Assembly (NCBI GenBank): GCA_032622095.1
Contig: CP136063.1
Location: 73,693,980-73,757,979, forward strand
Source: Siphonodentalium dalli
Lineage: Eukaryota > Mollusca > Scaphopoda > Gadilida > Siphonodentaliidae
DNA: 64,000 nt
Reading direction: 5' to 3'
A program made the position numbers and the translations under genes. The notes under the pieces were generated by a model that had not been told where the DNA came from, searched no databases, and worked only from the letters and a program-made list of their open reading frames with translations. Below are positions 37,573 through 49,500 of this stretch, one piece after another (the stretch's first letter is position 1; each line of letters opens with the position of its first letter).

Positions 37573-40500
37573 TCGTCTACTACTACTACTACTACTACTA
37601 TTACTGTTCCAGAGTATAACTAACAACTGGATGACGAGTGAATATTTCTGGGTATACATGGATGGTGATATCTCGATTTTTCTACAAACCGTGTGTGACC
37701 GGCCGCCTCCGAAGAACAATAACGTCATTGTATCTCGCATGGATTCAGCAACTAATCGAGAAAACTCGGAAATATGCAACCGCAGTGGTATATTGGATGA
37801 ATTCGAGCGAACATTCGCACTGGTAAGACCGCATAGCAACCCCTGAATGTCAAGCAACCATCACAATTGTTGATTAGACGTAGGTATTCACTAGACACGT
37901 GAGATATAATATATCCATAATATGTAGCTATGTTCGAAATAGAAGCCTGTCTAAAATTATACATAGCAGTTTCTCACTTGTGCTTAGTCTAGTTCATCGA
38001 AATAAATAACTAATGTATAGTGTATATGAATACTCTGACAATATTTGCCGAAGAAATATACATTATCAACGTTCTGCTCGTAAGTGATGCTCTCTTTATT
38101 TTCTACCATAGATGCATCAGTTAATACATAACAGACCGCAATTAATAATATGCAGAAGATTAAAGAGGATTTATGTTCCCTTCTGAGTCAGCCATTTCAC
38201 ATACATACGTCTATACAATCGACAAACTTGTAAACCGTGGTTGATTATTCGCTTAGCTATCAAATTACAGACAGAAGATGTCCGGAATTCTATTGATATA
38301 TCAATGGACATCATTGGATCGACTGCCTTTGTCGTTGGGAACTCAGCTACTCAAACAACGGAATTATCTAGAAAAGAAATATCATGCAGTGAACCATATA
38401 AATCAACAGGTGAAACGACAAAAGGAACTGATTTGTGGAAGTCGGTATGTGAAAATATGTTGTTTTATACCTTACACTTACATTAATAAATACAAAAAAA
38501 TATTTATGTACAGGTTTGACATACTGTGATAAAAAATTCTTATTTCATAGCAATTTCCTGCCATTTTCATTTTGTTTTCTAGAACATTGTTGTGAATGGG
38601 CATTCACAGTTTACACAAGCATTTAATATACAGTATGTCCATTGTATACCTTATAATAGTGCACCTGTATGACTTGGGTCGTCGATGACATCAGATCGAT
38701 TTCTCTACGAAGGCTCTACTATGTGTTTTTTGCGGCGGTCAGAATTCAAGTGACTGTCACTCTTCTCGAAATTCATTTAGCAAAGCATAACTTTGTTTCT
38801 CAAGTTGTTGAATATATTTTATCTAAAGTGCATGGAAAGTATTTCATGCTCCCTATTTCGTACATATATACCCGCCACCAGCTTAAAATAGCATCAATCT
38901 ATGGTACCTCTATTTCGCTCATGTGTATCTGGTCCTGAACTTCTGCATATTCTATCGAAAACGTATCATCGCGGTCACCTTGAAAACTCCCATTACTTGT
39001 GTTTGAAGCACGTCCGAGGCTTGCATATTTCGAGAAAAGAATGACGTTGTTCCAGGCCCTAGTATTTGCCGACATATATTCGTCTTCGTTACTGGATCGG
39101 GATGGACGATAAGCGAACATAATGTCAGGTTTCAAACGTTCACGATGTTTTGATAATAATACCGTTTATTATATGCTAAGCTATCAAATAGCAGTATTTT
39201 TGCATCAGATAAAAACCGTTATCCGTCCAGTGAGATATCGATATCTCACTCGTATCTACCCGCGCTAAAATTAAAAGTGATTCGGTTTCTTGGTGGAAGA
39301 CTGTGCTAAAAGTCCCTGTTCAGGTTGAACAAATTCTAATATGTGACCAATTAAATGTTTCTGTTAAACATACTGATGGTTTATCCCTCAACCAATCTTT
39401 CTGAAAAATGGAACTATTTTATATGCACAAGCTCACTACCATGGCTGTTCTTGGGTATACAAATTTGTACGTTTTACTCATCTTTCCTGTAGATCCATGG
39501 GTCAACTGAGCGGAGCATATAATAAACAGAACATCTACACTTTTTTTTTGCATATATACCCTCTAAAATTGTGTACTTTTTGTAAATGTAAACAAATTGA
39601 AACAGAATACCATTTTATATTAGAATTTAGAGCCTACAAAAGTATGCGCGATGCATATTTTAGGGACATAATCACAGAGTTCCCACAATTTTCAGATATG
39701 ACGAATTATGAGAAATTTTGATTTATTATGAAGAATGAACACAAAGCAACCATTAATGTTATATGTGACATGATCCGATCTTTCTTCACCGCTCGGGATT
39801 TCAATAAAAGCTAGTCAATTGATCATTTATATCTGATGAATTCAATTTTACGAGAAAAGAAATTCGTTAGGAATCTACATTGTACGTGTATATGCATATA
39901 TGTTACTCATCTAATATATATAGTTACTTTTTGTCAAATTATATGTATTTTATTCATGTTTGCAACTGCTCATTTTGGGTGTATTTTGCATTAAAATCTT
40001 ATCTTATCCTATGATAATTATCTCATTCGTGCAGGGGGGGGGGGGGGGGGGTCGGAAAAAAATTTCAGGCACGTATGGCATTTTTTCCGTTTCGTTCATT
40101 TTTTGTACCCACCCACTCCCACCGCCAAATTTTTTTCCGTTTTCGGCAGTTTTTTCCGACCATTTTTTGACACCCACCCCCCCCTTTTAACACTAAAACA
40201 GAGATTTTCGGGGGGAAATTCACTGTAAACAGCTGTATTTGAATTTCTGTGCATACTATTTATCATGGATGTTAACATGGACATGTAAATAGGAATGAGT
40301 CATTTTGAGGTCATTCGGCCAAAAAAACATGGCTGCCAGCGGCCATCTTGGATTTCAAAATTTGCAACAAAATACAACACGATAACTGCCTGCAGTCAGT
40401 TTACAGTTAGAATTACATTATTTCTCTCATTCAAAGTGGGTTTGAAGCCCAACTCATTGCCAAAACACTAAAAAACAAGCAGGAATTTTTTTTTTTAGTT

Positions 40501-43500
40501 GCGGAAAAAATTGCTTGTTGGTGGCTTTGACCACCCACCCAACCCGGCATACGTGCCGGAATTTTTTTTTCACCCCCCCCCCCTGATTCGTGATGACAAA
40601 AACAAAATGAATTTCCACTCGTGGCAGAGCCACTTGTGGAAATTCATTTTGTTTTTGTAATCACTCACGAGATAATTACCATATCCAACCAAAATGTGTA
40701 GATATTCTCTATATACACCGGATTTTTTAAACATATATAATGACTTACAGACTGCTTCGCTGCTGACACTAAGTTGTTGGTTTTCGATCATGGATGTATC
40801 TCTGCGACAAATAAGATTGGTAACAATGTTAGACTCGAAATCAGGCGAAATAGCATGAGCCAGTTTTCGCAATTAATTACGTTCAATCAAAAACTCTCGT
40901 ATATAACACGTACATCTCGAAATCGCGATATAATGTTACATTTGTTTTAGGAGCGCCGGTTGATATCCATAATGGATTATTCCACAACCCGTCTTAACCC
41001 TTTACCCAGCAAAACGGCCAAAAACGCCCAAATAAAGCTTCAACAGCCTAAACTATTTTCGGTCTGTCCCAATAACACCATACAAATATGGATATCATTG
41101 GAACCGGTTCATTGACCACATTGTGATGGTTACAGTTATGCCATGTGCAAATGCATTCTCATATATATGCGAGTCGACCATAGGTCGCCTCGCATATATA
41201 AGAGAATGCATTGGCCTAAAAAAAAATATCTTTTTTAATACTTTTTACCATTTTTTCTTACATTCTTTAACAATTTTATAATTTTTTCTTACATTTTTTA
41301 ACAATTTTTATAATATTTTTCTACATTCTTTGACAATTTTATCATTTTCAATATGTGTTAAGCCAATGCATTCTCTTATATATGCGAGGCGACCTATGGT
41401 CGACTCGCATATATTAGATAATGCATTGGCACAGGGCCGTTCTGTTGGGTAAATGGTTAATGGCGTTGCATAACGGTTGCTATAAGACATTTATCTGCGC
41501 AATATATTAATTGATTGAACAGTCTGTGATTTTTTTCTGATTTACATACAAGAACGTACATGTTCTTGACCTTTTAAACGTGAAAATAACAAAGTGTCAC
41601 CAAAAATGAATGGCAATGTTTTTTTTTGAAAATAGGCAATTTAACACTAAATATACTATGCACAGATATCGAAATTGTGTTGAACAAAGATGACATTATG
41701 ATATGCAATGAAGCAAGCGAACTGCCTAGTCACTGATTTGTGGAATATGTCTGCAAGCGATAGTTTGATTGACAGCTGTGGAAAAATCCATTAATGGGGA
41801 AAAGGCAACACGCGCTCTTATGATGTATGCTTTATTGACATTTTGTATGCCCATCCAAAAGTCAAAACCCGTTAGCCTCTCTTGGCAGTCGATAACGGAC
41901 CACCAAAGCATCCAGTGAATGGGTTCATGTGTTCGATCCCATTACACAGTCAGGTGACCTCTGTGTACCAATTTTCTTACATCTCGCCTAAATCTCAGCC
42001 TACAAAAAATCGCCCAAAGCATAATGGAAATTGATATTGGGAATTTTTTTTATCCTGCGTTGAATAAAAACATTGCCCAACATTTGGTAAAATTTACCCA
42101 ACGTTCGCGTGGTGCTATATGCACCATTGAGTTGGGTAAAATTTACCAAAAGTTCGCGTGGTGCTACGTGCACCATTGTGTTGGGTAAAATTTACCCAAC
42201 GTTCGCGTGGTGCTATATGCATCATTGAGTAGGGTAAAATTTACCCAAAGTTCGCGTGGTGCTATATGCACCATTGTGTTGGGTAACATTTACCCAAAGT
42301 TCGCGTGGTGCTATATGCACCATTGAGTAGGGTAACATTTACCCAACGTTCACGTGGTGCTATATGCACCATTGAGTAGGGTAACATTTACCCAACGTTC
42401 ACGTGGTGCTATATGCACCATTGTGTTGGGTAACATTTACCCAAAGTTCGCGTGGTGCTATATGCACCATTGAGTAGGGTAACATTTACCCAACGTTCAC
42501 GTGGTGCTATATGCACCATTGTGTCGGGTAACATTTACCCAACGTTCGCGTGGTGCTATATGCATCATTGAGTAGGGTAAAATTTACCCAAAGTTCGCGT
42601 GGTGCTATATGCACCATTGTGTTGGGTAACATTTACCCAAAGTTCGCGTGGTGCTATATGCACCATTGAGTAGGGTAACATTTACCCAACGTTCACGTGG
42701 TGCTATATGCACCATTGAGTTGGGTAAACTTTTACCCAACGCGATTTAGAGTGTGTGGATAGTTGGTACACTGTTCACTACAAGCTACACATATGCGTTG
42801 TTAAACCTGGATAAAAATTCAACGTCGCTTTTGTTTGGGCAGCTCTTTCGGAAGTCCAGAGGTGATGCGCCTTTCTTCGGCCCAGGTAGTTATCTTGCTG
42901 AAACCAGATACAACCTATACAGCATGTCGATTGGACATGGGTCCAATCAGCACTTTAGAAAATCTGGACAATGGCAAAATAGAACAGGACTCAAGCGCAC
43001 TGGGAATAAAACGTTCCAGAATACATGGACGGACTTCGGATACAGGACTCTTATTATAACGACAATAGAGGTATGCTTTGTTAACTATTAAACGCCTCAT
43101 ATAATGTTCCGAGTCCAAACTTTAAAGGGGTACTGTACGCCATTTTCAATAAATTTCCGGTGATAACAACGATCTAATATCGATAATATATAGAAAACTA
43201 ATTAATTTGAGTCGAATATGTATTATGTAAACGTTCAGGTTAATAGGTTGTCTTAAAATCAAAGTTAATAATTTGATATAAATTTAATTTATGACTGGAA
43301 CCATACATTAAATTACGAATTCCCTGTACAAAACGTCACGTTAATCAAAATAATTCACGGATAGTAGACTAGGCAACGCGTGGCACACATGATCGTGTAC
43401 AAAATTATGTTGATACGGGGCGTAAACTCAAGCCACTGACTGACTGGTGAATATACAATGACTTATATGAGTATATGGGACTAGTATGCATCTAATATAA

Positions 43501-46500
43501 AATTTATTTAGACAATGGAAATCTGGTTACCTTATTCTACGACAACATTTAAGTACAGTATCCCTTTAACTATTATATTAATTGTTTGCGTTTATCGCGT
43601 CCATGTAGGAATCAAAGTTGATACCTAATTCCATACTCCGAGAAGACGTATACCAAAGAGATAGAATTTGTCAATTTCTATATTTTCTGCCAAGCGCTTT
43701 ATATTTTGGTGATTAATTTGATTCGGTCTCCTTAAACGTGAGTCAAGTTTATCACTAAATCCACAGGTCCCCCATCTCCTGAACAAATGGGTCCCTTTTC
43801 CTCCCGACGCGATAACATCTATCGCTGTATTGAATTTTGAGAGAAAACTGATTGACTATTATTTCTAGACTAAATATAATTTCGAAAATCCACAGCATCT
43901 TGGCACCTACGTGATATTTGGTCATACAGTGCTTGGCCATTGTCGTAAGCCTACAATTGCATCAAATGTATCCATCTAAATGCCAAAACATTGTCGAATT
44001 ATTCATGCTCGGAAATTGACCGTGGCTGATTATCAAGAAGAGTCAAGTGGTTCTACAATGTATGTAAATGAGAATGATTTAACCCTTTCAGTGCCAGGTC
44101 CGATTTTTGTATCAACCCATATACCCTGTGTGCCAATGCATTCACTTATATATGCGAGTCGACCATATGTCGCCTCGCATATATAAGAGAATGCATTGGC
44201 CTAACAATTTTTCATCATTTGTTATTATTTTTTACAATTTTTTACAATTTTAATAATTTTTTCTTATATTCTTTAACAGACTTATTTTGTAGGTTTAGTA
44301 CCAGGGAATCTTACGATTTTCATGGGCATCAAAATTATTACTATGAATACTTGGTGATAGTTTTGAGTTATAACATTCCCCTAAGGTTTTAACCAGTTTG
44401 TTTTTTTAAATTCGCTATAGCATGCTTAAGCATACCCAAAAAATTCAACCCCAAAAAAAAAAATATATATATATAAATGTTTTTTTGGTTTTTTTAGGGC
44501 CGATTTTACAGACCGTTAATTAGGGCCGATGAGATCGGCCCCTGGCACTGAAAGTGTTAAACATATGCCAATGAAGTTAGAAGCCCTGGCTGTGATCAGG
44601 AATTAATGTCCGTCGACACATGTCATTTGCGAAAGTTCACCATCGTCTTACAGTGATGTGAAACATTCCGGTTTGGGTGATCAAATAGAATTTGAGAATA
44701 AACTTGCTCCAAGAAGCTATTTCTAAGAATAGTAATCCAAATTGACAACACACACCGTCATTAATATATATTAATTAAATGCAATGACTCTCGGTGGCGA
44801 AATCATATGCGTTAGTATATCGCCGATAGTTATACGCCCCGAATCGAGCGTATATAGTTCAGACAATGTTTTCTATGGAGTGGTATGGTCGATTTCTTTG
44901 AGATTTTCGGCGATGTTATAAGAATGCATTTCCCCAGTTTCATAGCGCATAAGTACTAACATATCATTTTCACACACCCAGATAAGTTCATACATCATAT
45001 GTCTTTAATCCATTGAGCAGATACAAATGCTTCTCACGAGTAATCGATCTCAGCTAATTACACATCTGTACCATGCATACTTATCCAACATATATACACC
45101 AGCTTTTGCTAACCCACCTCTACCTAAATAATTCTTCGTTCAACCGATGGCCGGTGGTTATACTAACTCTCCATACCTTGGTTCCAGTCTCACAGGTATA
45201 TAAACTGTTTACAACTAGGATGCATGTCCATCGGAAAAAACATGTATAGCCATGTGAATGAAATAACCAATTGATATTGGGAATATATTGCCATTACAGG
45301 AAGACCCATTCATGAGAACGCCATCTAAACACAACCAAACAAGATATACAGGCTTGTGTTTTGATATTCTAGATGAGTTGGCGAGGCGGTTAAAATTCAA
45401 GTAAGTAATACTTAATAAATCGCATGCCCGACTGTCTATTTACATTTGTTAGAAACATGGGTTACATCGACAAAGAGAATAAAACCATTTCGTGAATGTT
45501 AATGTAACTTTGCTACCCCCGAACACGACGTTTGTGTGGTGGTAAACATTTTTTTTTTCTTCGTAATTCCGTCCGTCCGTATCAATTTTGGAGATTTCCA
45601 TCTCAGTCATCATAGTATATAAATGGTTATGTTATGCAGAACAAAGCAGATCGCTCAAAAACATGGGAACTCAACGCTAACGGCACCGTCTCGTTGGTAT
45701 ATTAACTACCTCAAATAAAGAAACAAAATGACTTTTTTTCAGAAAATCTAGATGCAAATCAAGCACGAAAGGTTTAAATGGGCCCATATTTATTGAGAAG
45801 TGGAAACAGAAATCACAATTTGACAACAGCATGATTGGATGGTGAGGTTGGATATGACAATGATCTTGTCAGGGTGGTCACTTCGCACCGTAAATAGCAC
45901 AGGAATTGTAAATCTGCATAGCGCCGATAAACTGGAAGACATCAGGGGGTGTCAGACTGTCAGTGCAACCTGACGAAATGCACACAAAAAATCAACTGGG
46001 CGACAGTGACATCGTTGGGAGTGTATAAATGCTTCTCAACATCCCAACACACGCAATAAGGCAAATGTATAATACATGGCAATGTTTGTGGCAATGGCGA
46101 TGTGGTAATGGCAATATGGCAACGGAATTGTAACAATGGCAATGTGACAATGTCAATTGATGATAGCAATGACAAATGAAATGAGCACTTGGGCTCTTCT
46201 TCCAGAGACAAGAAGAGCAGCGTTCTTGCTCCTCTCAAGACAGAGACTTCAATCTCAATTCAACCTTTATCCCACCATATTCCACCTACATCCAACAATA
46301 ACATAAATAGAAAAAACATGGACCAGCATGTCCATGGTGCATGGTGCCGGCTTCGGGTGGGCAAGAATATCCAATCCTCTGTATGCAATTGAATAAGCAT
46401 GGGGGAAAGGTTATCCCCATATCCTCCATTTTTGCAAAGCTGTGCCCCCCTATAATAATAATTGATTGATTATTTAGTGTTTAACGTATTTTTAGTCGAT

Positions 46501-49500
46501 AGGCCATATCATGGCTATTAAAAATGCGTCAGCCGTATGCAACAGGTTTTGTAATTCATTTTTCTGAAGTTATGCCATTAGGTTGAGGAAACTACGGGAA
46601 AACTACTTCATTATATCACATTACGAAAAGTACGGAGCAGCACTTGAAATTAAGATGTATTACCGAACCTTCTTTGGCACAGAAGCAGCTGGAAATGTGA
46701 TGATTTTAAGGAGATAAACAGCAACATATACATGTGGAACCAGGGGGGGGGGTGAAAAAAAACATATGCCGGGGTGGGTGGGTGGTCAAATCCACCAACA
46801 AGCAATTTTTTCCGCAACTAAAAAATAAAATTTCCTGCTTGTTTTTTAGAGTTTTGGCAATGAGTTGGGCTTCAAAACCACTTTGAATGAGAAAAATAAT
46901 GTAATTCTAACTGTAAACTGACTGCAGGCAGTTATCGTGTTGTATTTTGTTGCAAATTTTGAAATCCAAGATGGCCGCTGGCAGCCATGTTTTTTTGGCC
47001 GAATGACCTCAAAATGACTCATTCCTATTTACATGTCCATGTTAACATCCATGATAAATAGTATGCACAGAAATTCATATACAGCTGTTTACAGTGAATT
47101 CCCCCCCCCCCGCAAATCTCTGTTTTAGTGTTAAAAGGGGGGGTGGGTGTCAAAAAATGGTCGGAAAAAACTGCCGAAAACGGAAAAAAAATTGGCGGTG
47201 GGGGTGGGTGGGTACAAAAAATGATCGAAAGGGAAAAAATGCCATACGTGCCTGAAATTTTTTTCCGACCCCCCCCCCCCCTGGTGGAACGACCATTGCA
47301 GACATTTTACTCGTGATCAATTTCACATTACTCGTGTGGTGACAATGTTGGAGACAGACCAGCGCAATAACGTCAAACTGTTCCAGACTTTCGCAGATAT
47401 ATTTGTAACCGCACCAGTGGCAGAAGTTCATTCTACACGAATATTAAGGAAGAGCCTTAAGGAACTGATGTAGTTATAGTCGGTTTCCGCATTTTTGTCT
47501 TCTAAGACTGACAAAGGTTTCTTCTTCAGTGTTGTTGTGTCATGTTTGTTCAGAAGATTTTTGTCAGACTGGATTTATGCGATATTTTTCTGGAATTTAT
47601 TTCAGAAAGTACTTTTTATTGAGTAAGTTTGGGCACTTAAGTAAACAAAATTATATTCGTCGTACACATAATTCCTCACTAGATTTACCAAAAGCATTAT
47701 CTCTTTTCCCTGATCCAACTAGACCCATAACATATTAGTTATGTCGACTGCTGATAACCGCACCGGTGGCAGAAGTTCATTCTACACGAATATTAAGGAA
47801 GAGCCTTAAGGAACTGATGTAGTTATAGTCGGTTTCCGCATTTTTGTCTGGATTTATGCGATATTTTTATGCGATATTTTTCATATATATGCTGGTCTGT
47901 CTCCAACATTGTCACCATGCGAGTAATGTGAAAATGATCACGGGTAAATATTAAGGATTAATATATTTTTCCGGAATTTATTTCAGAAGGTACTTTAATT
48001 GAGTAAGTTTGGGCACTTAAGTGAACAAAATTATATTCATCGTACACATAATTCCTTACTAGATTTACACTGGTGCGGTTATGAGCAGTCGACATAACTA
48101 ATATGTCTCCAATTCAATCCGCATTTTTTAATATATATTTTATTAATATATATTTTATTAAGGATTAATATAAAAATATGGATTGAATTGGAGACATGAT
48201 TAACCATCATCCAATGCATCCTGGTATGACAGTGGTTGACTATCCTTTCTAACCATTTCCTACACCATCTAATCGTTTAAGGTCCCTTCGTGCAACGTCA
48301 CTGCTACAATTTATTACGTCTTATCAAGTTTGTGATAGTTTCTTGTCGGCAGCTAACGTGGATAATTAGAAAAAATACAAAAAAATGGAAGACATCATCA
48401 TGTAATATCTTGTATTCCAGTTACACAGTTGTCGAGTCGCCAGATAATCTATGGGGATCACAACACGACGATGGTTCTTGGAACGGCATGGTCGGAATGG
48501 TCGTTAGAGGGGTAAGAGTATTCACAATGTCTCCGAGTTGAATCTACCAATCATCGATCGAAACTACTGAAATGGTGTGATACCATACGATGTTAATAAA
48601 CCGGAAGGCTGTCCCTATATCATGCGAGTAACCGCCATTTTGAAACTGCGCTGTATTTCTTATTCGATTCGAGTTAAAGAAATGTGCATGTTTTGTAAAT
48701 AAGTATGTCAGAATAAAGCCATCGCACACCAACAAAACATTAGTTAGATTGGCATTCAGATTAAGGGTTTGTATTGTCGAGTCGATGTTCCTGTTGGGTA
48801 ACATTCCATGAAGGTTGGTGAATGGTGGAAAAAGACGTTTTCTTTTTATTTTGGATTTTGTATATATAATTTTTCACTTTCGGCCTTTTGATTTCCGGTA
48901 TAGTTACCTGGAACTTATACGTACAGTCAATGAATAAATCCATATGTTATATCGAACCAAAGTCGGACGCTTTGGGTCGTATATAGACTATATCTTATTT
49001 TGTAACGTCACCAATTATTATCTAATACGACGCTGCTGTTTTGAATTTCGCGAGCGCGTTTGTCGCACAGTAAATCGGTGGGCTTAAAGCATTAATGTCG
49101 TAATCGGAAAATCTTGTTATACTGTGTCTTTCGATTACTGGTATTGCAAATGATAATTATGAACTTTGAATTACAATGTAAGTTCATTCGTAGAGTTAGT
49201 TTACTTTTTATTGAGAAAATAAGACACAATAAATAACGACACTATATTAACCACAGTCTACACACATCGGGGCTAGTGATAAGTGATCGAAATTCCTGAT
49301 ATGAAATATAATAAGAATGTCATCACGAATTTACCATTCCACTCTGCGGAGGTGGGCATTTAATGTACAGCACAGTAAAGTAGTGTCTCCGCCGCAGTGC
49401 TCACCCACTGTCAAGAAAAGAAATAAATTGGTTAAATTAATTAAAGATGTTCCCGTTCCCCTCTCGACAAGGTATAAAAAATTTCACTTTGATGTTGGTA

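Larger units (their letters stand above)
40995..41460. mobile_element. TTAA-flanked CCCTTTACCCA MITE, copy 1
   Basis: TTAACCCTTTACCCAGCAAA at the left, and GTTGGGTAAATGGTTAA (the inverse) at the right. TTAA at both outer ends is the piggyBac-type target duplication. It contains two 69-bp palindromes (41147-41215 and 41362-41430) separated by TTTTTCTTACATT repeats. No coding capacity. Confidence 0.88.

Noticed and set aside
37049-37623. Poly-Thr, poly-Leu, poly-Tyr and poly-Ser frames
   Set aside because: They are translations of a (TAC)n microsatellite inside intron 4.
38669-38938. Possible channel exon after exon 7
   Set aside because: The 89-codon frame has no suitable acceptor or donor in phase and no match to the linker. 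The exon 7 to exon 8 join needs nothing between.
41870-41935. tRNA-derived SINE
   Set aside because: GTTCGATCCC (B-box-like) is present, but the A box and any 3' tail could not be defined, and no second copy was seen in the window.
42753-42842. Upstream extension of channel exon 8
   Set aside because: The frame is open, but it starts in the 49-bp repeat and lies before two good acceptors. Its translation does not match the family.
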